Source: Clostridium thermarum (GTDB lineage Bacteria > Bacillota > Clostridia > Clostridiales > Clostridiaceae). Taken from it: 64,000 bases of DNA. The stretch covers positions 1,200,001 through 1,264,000 of the forward strand of contig NZ_CP040924.1 of the NCBI RefSeq assembly GCF_006351925.1, in the 5' to 3' direction. The position numbers and the translations under genes were made by a program. The notes below the pieces were generated by a model. The model was not told the origin of the DNA, searched no databases, and worked only from the letters and a program-made list of their open reading frames with translations. Within the stretch, counting starts at the first letter, position 1, and every line of letters starts with the position of its first letter. Below are positions 1-8,055 of this stretch, piece by piece.

Positions 1-832
1 CGCGTTCACAGTAAGTCTTCCAGTGAATGCATTTTTTGCGCCAATTATCAACCGCTCCTTTGAACATGGTCATATCAGCATTTAATTGAATATCTGGGTA
101 GTGAATTATGATTCTATCTTTCAAAAGCCCAGACTCACGGACATGCTCTGGGGGAACGATGACTTTTTGAACTGTTGATGTCGTTCCAGCAATTAAGCTA
201 TCAAATCTTTGAGGAGTTGCAGTCACCCCTATAACTAAAGGCATAACGCAAAGACCATCATCCTCACTACCCTTAATGAATTTTTGCATGATAGATTGCG
301 CCTTATTTTCTGCTTGCATAGAGGTATAAGTTCCCCTATGTGCTTCATCTATTACCACATAAAACTTTTTTGGAATTCGTTTGGCAGTATTAGTAAGGGT
401 CTCCCATATGGAATACTGCCGGTTATCAGATGTACCTGTCAGCAGTTTATCTGAGCCAAGTTTTTGAGTGTTCAAAAAGTAAATGCAGCCACCCTCAAAA
501 TATTCTGCATTGAAGGTTGAGTCTATTGTCACTAAATCACGGACACGGATTTTATCGGATTTACTTTCGATTTTCAACCTTGTTTGCTCGTTAAGCTCAG
601 GTGAATCCGAAAGCCAAATGAAAACAGAATCTGGTTCTCCAATGTTGTCCGCATTTCCATATAAAATATCTTCAAAAAGAGTTGTCATAATTATCGTTTT
701 ACCTGAACCCGTAGGCGCAGAAAAGGAAATTATCTGCGGGTCGCGTTCACTCCACATTAAATGCGCCTTGTTGATTTTATCATGTAACTCAGAAAGTGCC
801 GTCTCCTGAAAAGGAAATAATATATCTCTCAT
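1..832 (-). CDS. Type III restriction subunit (Res), DEAD-box helicase, partial
   Basis: Only the first 277 residues are in the window; the C-terminal part, including any nuclease domain, lies beyond the left edge. The visible part is a superfamily 2 helicase: Walker A APTGSGKT at about residues 39-46, DEAH box (IDEAHRG) near 161-167 and motif III GVTATP near 202-207. Its ATG abuts the stop codon of the upstream methylase (TAAATG, no gap), so the two are translationally coupled. In type III systems this subunit translocates on DNA and cuts together with Mod. The Mod-Res order supports that reading. A stand-alone defence helicase is the alternative. Confidence 0.85.
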   Translation of the reverse strand, partial: MRDILFPFQETALSELHDKINKAHLMWSERDPQIISFSAPTGSGKTIIMTTLFEDILYGNADNIGEPDSVFIWLSDSPELNEQTRLKIESKSDKIRVRDLVTIDSTFNAEYFEGGCIYFLNTQKLGSDKLLTGTSDNRQYSIWETLTNTAKRIPKKFYVVIDEAHRGTYTSMQAENKAQSIMQKFIKGSEDDGLCVMPLVIGVTATPQRFDSLIAGTTSTVQKVIVPPEHVRESGLLKDRIIIHYPDIQLNADMTMFKGAVDNWRKKCIHWKTYCER

Positions 833-3142
833 TTATGAATCCCTCCTGCTTCCTAACACAAAGTTATCAATATAATCTCGATATAATTGATATGTGTTAT
901 TAACTTTTACTCCGGCAGTCATTTCTCGAAATGCTTCCTCGGAGTTAGTTACAAAATAGACCGTTTCGATACCGCTTTCTTCAGAAAGTTTTTTGACAAA
1001 TTCTGAGAACCGTGTTTCATCAACTAAAATAGCAAAGCTATTTTGTGGAAGGATCAACATTTCTGGCTCTTCATTGTAATTTACTTCTGGTCGCTTTCCA
1101 ACAGCTCCAGATTTGAGCCAAAGTAATGGTAGTATTTCATGGAATTGTTGGCCCAATGAAACAAGATTTTTATCTAGGAATTCTAACTTGAAGTATTCAG
1201 CATTTGCAGGAAAACCATCGCTCATTGGACGCTTAACTTGTGATGTTACAATAATGGGGCCTAGCAATTCTGAAACACGTGTCTTAATTGACTTAAATGC
1301 AGCTGTCGATTTTGAGACTATATAAAAGTCTGTAATTTGATCCTGTTCTTCAATGGCAGATAACCACTCATCAACTGCACTTACATCAAAAAGAATTGAT
1401 GCAGTATGTTTATTCGAAACAATGAATTTACAATCTTTGGTTACTAGTGATTGTGGCAATTGTGACTTTCCTTCCTTATTTCGAAGTAAAGAAACAACTT
1501 GCTTTTTGGCAGTTACTGTTAACTCTGTAGGGTTATCTACAAAACTTAACTGATAGAATGAACGCTCAACTTCATCAGATACAGTCTGAGTTGTGAAGTA
1601 CTCACCCGTTAAGATAGAGCCATCATCACGTCTTCCAAGGATACTATACTTTGTTCTAGGCCAAGTTATGGCCCGGCAAATTCCATGTTTTTCCCACTCA
1701 ATATCACCAGGCTTAAAGCCATTTTTTTTGAGAGTTTTCGATTCATCATCTGAGACCTCGTTATTAGTTACTAAAATACAGCGGCGGTTTCCATTGTCCT
1801 CAGCATTAAGTAAATTTACTGCGTGTAATGTGGTACCGCTACCTGCAAAGAAGTCAACAATCAAGGCATCTTTCTTACCAGAAACTGCGAATGTCAGTGC
1901 TTCGCGGACCGCATAGAGTGATTTAGGGTATGAGAAGCCGCCACCAAGTATGGCCTTGATCATATCAGTACCGTGGGCTTCTGCATTACATAACGGATCA
2001 GTCCAGACAGTTTTAGGAGGTTCACTTTCTCTACGAAGGATTACTTCTATTCGGTCTCCTCGCCTTTCAATATACATCCTATCTCTAACAGATTCTACAG
2101 TATCTCGTCCATATCTCCATTTCTTTTCTATGCCGTTTTTATCAATTGGCCAGACATAAATGGTACCATCTTCGTTGTGTTCTACTTGTGATGTTGGATG
2201 TAAATCCTTATCAAGTAAATCACCGAAACCGATAATGTTATAATTCGAGTCTAAAATTACGGGATAGAAACATGTTGCGCCTTCATAACGGCCTGAAGTA
2301 CTTCCCCAACGTCTTAGATTATAGACATCACCACCAGTATGCTGTTTACGGTAAATAGTACTATCAGCTGAATATGAAAATATCGCATATTCGTGAGTCA
2401 CAGAGAATTTTTTGCCCTGAGTTCCACCGGGATTATGCTGAATGGTTATGCAAGTATGAGTTAAGTTTGGAAAAAGCTCATGAAGTAGAACCCATAGATG
2501 CGCATATTCATTATCATCAATGGTAGTAATCAAAACACCATCATCAGCAAGTATTCTTTTTGCGATCTTCAATCGTTTTTGCATCATTGAGAGCCACTTA
2601 CTGTGTCGCCAGTTATCACTAGAATCAACATAGTCATTATTGTATTTCCAATCACGCGCACCTGTGTTGTATGGGGGGTCAATATAAATACAATCAACCT
2701 TCTTAGGATAGAGATATTCCAGTAACTGGAGGGCGTGGTAGTTGTCTGCTTCTATGAGCGTATGCCATAAGCTACTATCAGGTGCATTCTCCACTGAAGC
2801 GATCGACTGCAGCGTGGGGAATATTGGTTCGCCAAACTGCGCAACCGATACTAGATCTGCAAGTGCAATGTTCGTCGTATCACCAGTTGATTTGTTATAA
2901 CATAGTGCATTATCACCGTCTAAATTCAATACGGTATATACATCATTAATGTGGCCAGTTTTTAACGCAACTGTTGAACCGCGTTTAATAGGAACATTGT
3001 AAAGAGGAGTGCATTCTGGGATATGCTCCTCAAATACAAGTCCAAATTTTTTATTTTTTGAAATGCGAGCAAATTCTTGTTCCAAGCGACTACGCAAAGA
3101 AGTGTCAGGAATTTGACGCAGTAAATCATTTATTGCAGCCAT
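833..3142 (-). CDS. Type III-like adenine-specific DNA methyltransferase (Mod)
   Basis: 769 residues. Motif IV DPPYNTG lies at about 155-161 and the AdoMet-binding motif DFFAGSGTT at about 430-438. Motif IV before motif I is the beta-class order typical of type III Mod proteins; the segment between them would be the target-recognition domain. The open frame extends further upstream, but the ATG at 3142 is chosen because it has AGGAGG eight bases before it and gives the natural N-terminus MAAINDLL. It starts 19 bases after the ABC ATPase stop and its own stop touches the helicase start. Likely role: protects host DNA and supplies specificity to the restriction subunit. The protein is somewhat longer than classical Mod. 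Confidence 0.88.
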   Translation of the reverse strand: MAAINDLLRQIPDTSLRSRLEQEFARISKNKKFGLVFEEHIPECTPLYNVPIKRGSTVALKTGHINDVYTVLNLDGDNALCYNKSTGDTTNIALADLVSVAQFGEPIFPTLQSIASVENAPDSSLWHTLIEADNYHALQLLEYLYPKKVDCIYIDPPYNTGARDWKYNNDYVDSSDNWRHSKWLSMMQKRLKIAKRILADDGVLITTIDDNEYAHLWVLLHELFPNLTHTCITIQHNPGGTQGKKFSVTHEYAIFSYSADSTIYRKQHTGGDVYNLRRWGSTSGRYEGATCFYPVILDSNYNIIGFGDLLDKDLHPTSQVEHNEDGTIYVWPIDKNGIEKKWRYGRDTVESVRDRMYIERRGDRIEVILRRESEPPKTVWTDPLCNAEAHGTDMIKAILGGGFSYPKSLYAVREALTFAVSGKKDALIVDFFAGSGTTLHAVNLLNAEDNGNRRCILVTNNEVSDDESKTLKKNGFKPGDIEWEKHGICRAITWPRTKYSILGRRDDGSILTGEYFTTQTVSDEVERSFYQLSFVDNPTELTVTAKKQVVSLLRNKEGKSQLPQSLVTKDCKFIVSNKHTASILFDVSAVDEWLSAIEEQDQITDFYIVSKSTAAFKSIKTRVSELLGPIIVTSQVKRPMSDGFPANAEYFKLEFLDKNLVSLGQQFHEILPLLWLKSGAVGKRPEVNYNEEPEMLILPQNSFAILVDETRFSEFVKKLSEESGIETVYFVTNSEEAFREMTAGVKVNNTYQLYRDYIDNFVLGSRRDS

Positions 3143-3161
3143 AGTTTTTTTCCTCCTATGT

Positions 3162-4802
3162 TTAATAATCATTAGATTCGTATTTACTCCACGAACGACC
3201 AAATAATTCATTTCCGTCAGATAAGCGCAAGACAGCCGTTTCTTCTAAAATTTTATGCGCCTTCTCAGTTGTAGAATCGGCCTTATCGAATGCGATAAAA
3301 ACCTGGTGCCCACTAGATTGGTAACGTTCCAATATGTGCTCTAGATGGATATCTTCAATACGTTTTAGAATATTGGAATCATGTATTAGCGCAGGAACAG
3401 GACGTAATTCTAATATACTTAAGTCGTACACAATAAGACTCTTGAATGCAGTTCCCTCGCTTGTGTTTCCAGGCGTTTCAAAAAAGATTTCTTTTTGTGG
3501 AGAGATATACAAAAGGGGAGCAGTCTCCTGTTGATCAGTTACTACACCGTTAATTATATTCATGCGTAAATTTATGTCATCTTGTATTTCATCGAGTTTT
3601 TCAGTTTGTTGCTGAAACAGTTTTTCAAGGGTTTGTTCTGCTTCAGCTCGTGCTTCTTGAAGCTCTTTTTGGTGAATCAACTCTGCTGTTTCTTCCTCAA
3701 GTTTGTCGATAGTTTTAGACACATTAACACACTGAGAGAGGACCCTCTCGGACATCTCTTTTGCAATACCAGTCTCCTCAATTTTTCGATTAAGTCGCAT
3801 TATTTCTTTATCATACTGATTGATTAGCGGTTGTAAGCGCTCGATTTCCTGATTCATTTCTTCACCAAGGATTTCTCTAATTTTTCTGTGGAAATGTTCA
3901 ATCTCTTCAAATGCTTTAATATTAGCATTTGGGAAAAAACGTATTAAGGATTCAAACTCACTTGCAGTATCGGCTTTACTATCGGCAATATTGCTCTTTA
4001 TAGCATTAAGCTGTGATTGCAGACGATTACGCTTGCGAACAAAACTATTCAACTCTTTTTGTACTGCTGTTACCCGTTCAAACGTCTGAGTGTCAAATCC
4101 AAACAATGCTAATTGAGCTTCTTCGCTATTTTTCATCAGCTTTTGAAGCCTTTTCCTCAATGACTCTATTGTTTTTTGATTACTTTCGATTTTCTCTATG
4201 TCCACCTTCTGGCGATGGCGAGATTTAAGTTGTGAAGATTTAATCCCGAGTTCTTCTTCCATGCTTTTTATAGAAGCAAGAATTTTGTAATGTCCGAATA
4301 GTTTTAATAGAAAATCTACAGCCTTTTCATCCTGCTCACGAGGTTTGACAAGTAGCGGATATTTTTCTAGTGTGTTTTCACGGCCATAGATACGGAAAAA
4401 TCGTTCGGTTATTTCTGAAAATGTAAGGGCAGGAAGCCCAATATTATATTCTTGAAACAGAAATTTCCGATAATCTTCCAGTGATAATTTTGTAATGAAA
4501 CGGCGTTCTTCATCGCTCCTATATACATTTTTTGGATCATCAGTACTTCTATAGAAATAGTATGGCTGTTCATCAAACTCGAAAGTGAAATAGATGATAT
4601 GTGGGCCTATTTCCTTTTTTATATCATCAGTTAGGGAGTAGTAGCTTTCACCACCGAATACATAATCTATAATCCATAGAAATGTTGATTTTCCGATTGC
4701 ATTGCTACCGCCTGCACTACCTAAAACCGTATTTAATCCTGGGTTGAATCGAATAACTCGATGATCTGGAGCAAATTTATCACATTGAATTTCCTTTAAC
4801 AT
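3162..4802 (-). CDS. ABC-3C system ATPase (DUF2326-like, SMC/RecN-type)
   Basis: 546 residues. The N-terminus MLKEIQCDKF...IRFNPGLNTVLG is typical of ABC ATPases of the SMC/Rad50 class, with a Walker A GGSNAIGKST at about 31-40. Residues about 160-410 are rich in Glu, Lys, Gln and Leu in a coiled-coil pattern. The C-terminal part carries YDLSILE and ALIHDSNILKRIE (conserved signature and D-loop-like region of DUF2326 proteins). The ATG at 4802 is preferred over the upstream ATG at 4826 because GGAGG lies ten bases before it. The gene overlaps the small upstream gene by 23 bases. In ABC-3C defence systems the ATPase is thought to sense nucleic acid and license an effector; that is inference here. 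Confidence 0.75.
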   Translation of the reverse strand: MLKEIQCDKFAPDHRVIRFNPGLNTVLGSAGGSNAIGKSTFLWIIDYVFGGESYYSLTDDIKKEIGPHIIYFTFEFDEQPYYFYRSTDDPKNVYRSDEERRFITKLSLEDYRKFLFQEYNIGLPALTFSEITERFFRIYGRENTLEKYPLLVKPREQDEKAVDFLLKLFGHYKILASIKSMEEELGIKSSQLKSRHRQKVDIEKIESNQKTIESLRKRLQKLMKNSEEAQLALFGFDTQTFERVTAVQKELNSFVRKRNRLQSQLNAIKSNIADSKADTASEFESLIRFFPNANIKAFEEIEHFHRKIREILGEEMNQEIERLQPLINQYDKEIMRLNRKIEETGIAKEMSERVLSQCVNVSKTIDKLEEETAELIHQKELQEARAEAEQTLEKLFQQQTEKLDEIQDDINLRMNIINGVVTDQQETAPLLYISPQKEIFFETPGNTSEGTAFKSLIVYDLSILELRPVPALIHDSNILKRIEDIHLEHILERYQSSGHQVFIAFDKADSTTEKAHKILEETAVLRLSDGNELFGRSWSKYESNDY

Positions 4803-5019
4803 AGCGCAGTACCCTCCCTTCCTCAATTAATTCAATTTTACCTAATGCAAATAAGCAGTTTAAAGCGCTTAGAAAATCTGCGATGTCCTTTTTACGAAAA
4901 GCTGTTATTTCAAACAATTCTTTAGGGGACATGTCCTGCTGCGTCAATGCCTCTAAGATATCCGGAAAGAGTGCAATGACACTATTAGTATAGGGAATTA
5001 CTTTATTTGGTAATCTCAT
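4780..5019 (-). CDS. ABC-3C middle-component-like small protein
   Basis: 79 residues, starting MRLPNKVIPY. It has a winged-helix-like look: a helix-rich N-terminus, MSPKELFEIT...KKDIADFLSALNCLFALGKIEL, then a beta hairpin EEGRVLRYV. Small proteins of this size between an ABC ATPase gene and a CTD gene are the middle component of ABC-three-component systems. Start 5019 is chosen over 5043 because a 17-base overlap with the upstream gene is more economical and an AGGTG motif precedes it. It overlaps genes on both sides, so stoichiometric co-translation is likely. Family assignment rests on context plus size and is moderate. Confidence 0.62.
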   Translation of the reverse strand: MRLPNKVIPYTNSVIALFPDILEALTQQDMSPKELFEITAFRKKDIADFLSALNCLFALGKIELIEEGRVLRYVKGNSM

Positions 5020-6241
5020 CGAACACCTCACACCTTTGTACAAAGTAGGAGATTATAATCTCACATGCTCCTCTATATTTGCGACCTGTCTTTTCAAACA
5101 GTGTTTCAACAAGCAGATAGTAAATTTCGCTCTGGGATATATGTGATTCACTTGCATCTTCATACATCCGTCTAACGTTTTTAGCAAACTTATCAACGTT
5201 TAATCTGTTTTCACCTGCTAACCGATATAATGAATCGTTTACCCCCTCATATAACTGCCGGACATCAAAAAGCACCCGATCCTTCAATCGCTTTTCGGTG
5301 ATTTTATTTTCAACCTTAACAGGTTCGATTTTTAGTTGTGTATCATCAGTAACATCCATTAAATTGACTTCTCGAAGTACTTGTTCAATTTGTCTTTCTA
5401 TTGTATATCGTGAAGTTGCATCTCTTGCTATTATAAGATTTTCCAAGTCACGCTTGTCCGAAAGCAAAGCCAATTTTTCTTCTTCGGAGGCACTCTGAAT
5501 TTCTCGCTCACATTCAACACATAGAACCACTTCGTCAGTTTCTGAAAGGCGAACGACTTTAGCGTAGTTAATGTCGTTACCTTCTTTTTTTATACCTAAG
5601 ACTCTTCCACACTTTTGACATTTGCCACCCGTTTCTGCAAGCAATACGAGAGAGTGGGCATCAATTGCAATTTCGTAGGCAGTATCCTGAGACAAATTGC
5701 TATATGTCTTAATAAAGCTTATATCTAATTTTTGATCTTCAAAGGACTGTATGTACTCATCTGTTATTTCACTAACACTACTCTCACAATTTCGATTTTC
5801 GACGTAAAGCACTGTATATAGAAAGACTCCTGCGAGGAATTCCTCCAATACAAAGGCATTACGATTCATGATATCTTGCTTTGTCATGCCGTTTACTATT
5901 TCAACAATTGTATCAGGCTCGATGGAGTTATCGGATGTAATAATGTCTTTCAGAGCTAAAACAATTAAACTCCTCTTATTGCTATCCAACATCTGGAGAA
6001 TACTTTGTTTAAAGTAATCTGAGATATCATGAGGATCGGCACCGGGAGCTGTATCAGTTACTATGGGGGATAGATTTTTTTTACCAAGTATTAAATCAGA
6101 AACTGTACCATCTTCACCACTAATATCATAAGTAGGCGCAATAGAAAGCAGCATGGTACCACACAATCGCTTTTGTGTAACTCTTTTAGCCATGCATCTC
6201 TTTAAAATTGTTGCAAAAGTACCAAAGCATAACTTTTTCAT
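5003..6241 (-). CDS. ABC-3C C-terminal-domain protein with zinc finger
   Basis: 412 residues. A treble-clef/HNH-like zinc finger is visible in the middle: CQKCGRVL at about 209-216 and CVECE about 27 residues later. The C-terminal third (KRLKDRVLFDVRQLYEGVNDSL...FVQRC) is helical and fits the ABC-3C C-terminal domain that links effectors to the ATPase. The finger could be a structural zinc ribbon or a degenerate HNH nuclease; no clear HNH catalytic His pair is visible. First structural gene of the operon after the regulator, with only 23 bases between. The start has a purine-rich AAGGGGGC upstream. Confidence 0.6.
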   Translation of the reverse strand: MKKLCFGTFATILKRCMAKRVTQKRLCGTMLLSIAPTYDISGEDGTVSDLILGKKNLSPIVTDTAPGADPHDISDYFKQSILQMLDSNKRSLIVLALKDIITSDNSIEPDTIVEIVNGMTKQDIMNRNAFVLEEFLAGVFLYTVLYVENRNCESSVSEITDEYIQSFEDQKLDISFIKTYSNLSQDTAYEIAIDAHSLVLLAETGGKCQKCGRVLGIKKEGNDINYAKVVRLSETDEVVLCVECEREIQSASEEEKLALLSDKRDLENLIIARDATSRYTIERQIEQVLREVNLMDVTDDTQLKIEPVKVENKITEKRLKDRVLFDVRQLYEGVNDSLYRLAGENRLNVDKFAKNVRRMYEDASESHISQSEIYYLLVETLFEKTGRKYRGACEIIISYFVQRCEVFDEITK

Positions 6242-6264
6242 ACATTGCGCCCCCTTAAATAATT

Positions 6265-6483
6265 TTATTTCTTTGGAGTATCATCATCGACGTAGTCAAC
6301 AATATCGCCAATGTTAACATCAAGAGCTTTACAGATTCTTCCTAATACATCCATGCTTACCGGCAAATCTTTACCCATTTTTGCCAACGTTGTTGAAGTT
6401 AAATTTGTTTTTTCCATCAGATCTTTTTTCAACATCTTTTTATCAATTAAAAGTTTCCAAAGTTTATTATAACTAAATGCCAT
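6265..6483 (-). CDS. Cro/CI (XRE) family transcriptional regulator
   Basis: 72 residues, MAFSYNKLWKLLIDKKML...KKDLMEKTNLTSTTLAKMGKD...ICKALDVNIGDIVDYV, a complete single-domain helix-turn-helix of the Cro/CI type. The ATG at 6483 is preceded by GGAGGG; the longer upstream frame has no signal. It is promoter-proximal in the defence operon, 23 bases before the zinc-finger gene, and repeats overlapping its own promoter suggest autorepression. Two roles are possible: controller of the ABC-3C/R-M operon (favoured by position and strand), or a repressor of the adjacent prophage, whose early genes start on the other strand. Confidence 0.85.
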   Translation of the reverse strand: MAFSYNKLWKLLIDKKMLKKDLMEKTNLTSTTLAKMGKDLPVSMDVLGRICKALDVNIGDIVDYVDDDTPKK

Positions 6484-6534
6484 TTTTAACGCCCTCCAAA
6501 CACTATTGGATGGTTTTATTGATATATATTTACT

Positions 6535-6563
6535 ATTATAGCAATTTACTAAGCGTATTTCAA
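6535..6563 (-). promoter_or_regulatory. Sigma-A promoter of the defence operon
   Basis: Read on the minus strand: TTGAAA (6563-6558), 17-base spacer, TATAAT (6540-6535), about 52 bases before the regulator ATG. Near-consensus vegetative promoter. Confidence 0.8.
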
Positions 6564-6585
6564 TCAATAGTCTAATATTACTAAG
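6546..6585. promoter_or_regulatory. Putative operator repeats at the defence promoter
   Basis: TTACTAAG occurs at 6546-6553, inside the promoter spacer, and again at 6578-6585, exactly 32 bases (three helical turns) away. An inverted relative GCTTAGT lies at 6601-6607. This arrangement suits cooperative binding of the adjacent Cro/CI-type regulator and promoter occlusion. Inference from sequence. Confidence 0.5.
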
Positions 6586-6629
6586 TATTTCTTTACGAAT
6601 GCTTAGTTTTTTATTATGAAAGACTTTGC

Positions 6630-6662
6630 GGAGTACCAGCGGAGTATCAGCAGAGTGCCAGC
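6630..6662. repeat. Three 11-bp imperfect tandem repeats
   Basis: Units GGAGTACCAGC, GGAGTATCAGC and AGAGTGCCAGC follow each other without gap in the region between the defence operon and the first prophage gene. They look iteron-like, one per helical turn; function unknown. The rest of 6608-6959 shows no gene apart from the hairpin listed separately. Confidence 0.6.
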
Positions 6663-6884
6663 TGAGGATTTCAGACGCCCAAATTATTAAAATTTAAATA
6701 GATGGTAAGACAAGCTTACTTTAGCAGATAGAAAAACTTGACCGCTTACCAGCTAATAAAAAATATCGAATGCCTGATTTGCAATAAGGGCAAGGGATAC
6801 ATATTGTTACGTTTCAGTCCGTTAAGGATTGTTGTACGTTGCAATAGAAGTACCTTACCTTATTGCACTCATTTTCAGGATAAA

Positions 6885-6918
6885 AGGTCTGTGTACTTCT
6901 GGTACAGGCCTATTTTTG
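6885..6918 (+). terminator. Terminator-like hairpin before the sigma gene
   Basis: AGGTCTGTGTAC pairs with GTACAGGCCT (one bulge, one G-U) and is followed by ATTTTTGT. It sits about 40 bases before the first prophage gene and could attenuate its transcription. Confidence 0.5.
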
Positions 6919-6959
6919 TATCCTTTGCCGCTAATGCAATCCGGCTGAAAGGATGCAAA

Positions 6960-7493
6960 ATGAAAATTAGAATTCAGCGCGAAAACAAATCTATCTATCT
7001 GGAGGTACCAGACGAGGACTTCACCTTAATGATTGATGCAGATTACGAGGACAGGCTATCATTTGCCGAGGACAAAGAAACTGTGACTCGGCGTTCTCCA
7101 CAGGAGATAATGGACGAACGTTTCAACAAGCCGGAATACAATAACTGGCACAAGTTTGACAGGCATAGGGGTATGCCAAAGAAACCCTTCCGCAAGGATG
7201 ACCAAGAGGTTGATGAAACCGACCATATGGACTACATTCCTGACTACTTAGATGAAGTGGCTCGAGAGAAAAAAGAAGATTATGAGTATATCTGTGAAAT
7301 TATTCGGAAGGCTCTCAAGGAAAAACAAGCAGAGCTACTGATTGCTATAGTCCTTGATGGGGTTTCGGTATCGGAGTATGCAAAGCGTGAGGGTGTTTCA
7401 GTCAGTGCCATTTCCCACCGTTTAGATACAGCTAAGAGGAATTTCAAAAAAATCTATCCCAAATCCTCAACTTTCCCCTCTTGCCATGGCTAA
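6960..7493 (+). CDS. Sigma-70 region 4-like phage/ICE sigma factor
   Basis: 177 residues. The C-terminal 60 residues form a region 4-type helix-turn-helix: LKEKQAELLIAIVLDGVSVSEYAKREGVSVSAISHRLDTAKRNFKKIY. The N-terminal half is acidic and Arg/Lys rich without a region 2 pattern. Proteins of this kind open the early operon of many clostridial prophages and conjugative elements and probably direct or modulate transcription of that operon. The annotated start is the ATG with AAGGATG upstream; an in-frame extension back to 6738 crosses the hairpin and is rejected. Its stop overlaps the first copy of the dispersed RNA-like element. Confidence 0.75.
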   Translation: MKIRIQRENKSIYLEVPDEDFTLMIDADYEDRLSFAEDKETVTRRSPQEIMDERFNKPEYNNWHKFDRHRGMPKKPFRKDDQEVDETDHMDYIPDYLDEVAREKKEDYEYICEIIRKALKEKQAELLIAIVLDGVSVSEYAKREGVSVSAISHRLDTAKRNFKKIYPKSSTFPSCHG

Positions 7494-7504
7494 TAGTTAG
7501 AGGG
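7464..7504 (+). promoter_or_regulatory. Dispersed RNA-like element, copy 1
   Basis: CCTCAACTT, 14-base pyrimidine-rich spacer, GGCTAATAGTTAG, then AGGG. Spacer TTCCCCTCTT pairs, with one mismatch, with AAGAGGTGAA at the ribosome binding site of the gene starting at 7539. CCTCAACT can alternatively pair with AGTTAGAGG inside the element. Confidence 0.6.
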
Positions 7505-7538
7505 CAGCAAAACAACGCTCTCGGAAAGAGGTGAATAC

Positions 7539-7757
7539 ATGAAGCATAATTTGAAAATCAGTGTTTCAAAAAATCCACAGTCTGGCGGGATTGTTTCCTG
7601 TCGAAAGGTCACCATAAGGGAGCGTTTCCTTCGTTTTTTACTTGGTGATAAGCAGAAACTGACCATCCTTGTTCCGGGTGACACCGTACAGGAACTTGCC
7701 ATCTGTGAGGTACAGGAAGGAGGATTAAGCCATGAGCAAAATCAAGTTACTTCTTGA
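7539..7757 (+). CDS. Small conserved prophage protein, function unknown
   Basis: 72 residues, MKHNLKISVSKNPQSGGIVSCRKVTIRERFLRFLLGDKQKLTILVPGDTVQELAI. Basic N-terminal half followed by a short beta-rich, acidic C-terminus; no cysteine motif, signal peptide or membrane segment. The start has AAAGAGGTG seven bases upstream. It overlaps the next gene by 26 bases, and its leader carries copy 1 of the dispersed element. Proteins of this type are frequently found next to phage/ICE sigma factors; no function can be assigned. Confidence 0.6.
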   Translation: MKHNLKISVSKNPQSGGIVSCRKVTIRERFLRFLLGDKQKLTILVPGDTVQELAICEVQEGGLSHEQNQVTS

Positions 7758-8055
7758 TGTGGTTTCGGACATGCGTTCTTTGGCAGATAGCCTGCAGGCG
7801 GTTGCAGAAGTATTGATGGGCAATGAACCAGTCGAAACGATAGAGCCGGCTACAACTGTAAAAGAGTCCGAGCAAAAGAAAAAAGAAATTACATTAGAGG
7901 AAATCAGAGGGAAGCTTGCTGAAAAGAGTCAAGCCGGTCTTACTGCCCAAGTGAGAGAAATCATCAAAAAATACGGTGGTTCTAAATTAAGCGAAGTTGA
8001 CCCGAAACATTATGCAGATATCTTAAAAGATGCGGAGGTACTTGGAAATGAGTGA
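7732..8055 (+). CDS. Small helical prophage protein of the replication operon
   Basis: 107 residues, MSKIKLLLDVVSDMRSLADSLQAVAEVLMG, a low-complexity acidic linker, then a helical tail (EEIRGKLAEKSQAGLTAQVREIIKKYGGSKLSEVDPKHYADILKDAEVL). The C-terminal part resembles a short helical DNA-processing adaptor seen beside DUF2800 genes. AAGGAGG lies eight bases before the ATG. It overlaps the next gene by 8 bases. Function unknown; the position suggests a partner of the nuclease that follows. Confidence 0.6.
   Translation: MSKIKLLLDVVSDMRSLADSLQAVAEVLMGNEPVETIEPATTVKESEQKKKEITLEEIRGKLAEKSQAGLTAQVREIIKKYGGSKLSEVDPKHYADILKDAEVLGNE

Noticed and set aside
6738..6959. In-frame N-terminal extension of the sigma-like gene
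   Set aside because: The extension crosses a terminator-like hairpin and has no ribosome binding site; the ATG at 6960 has a good one.
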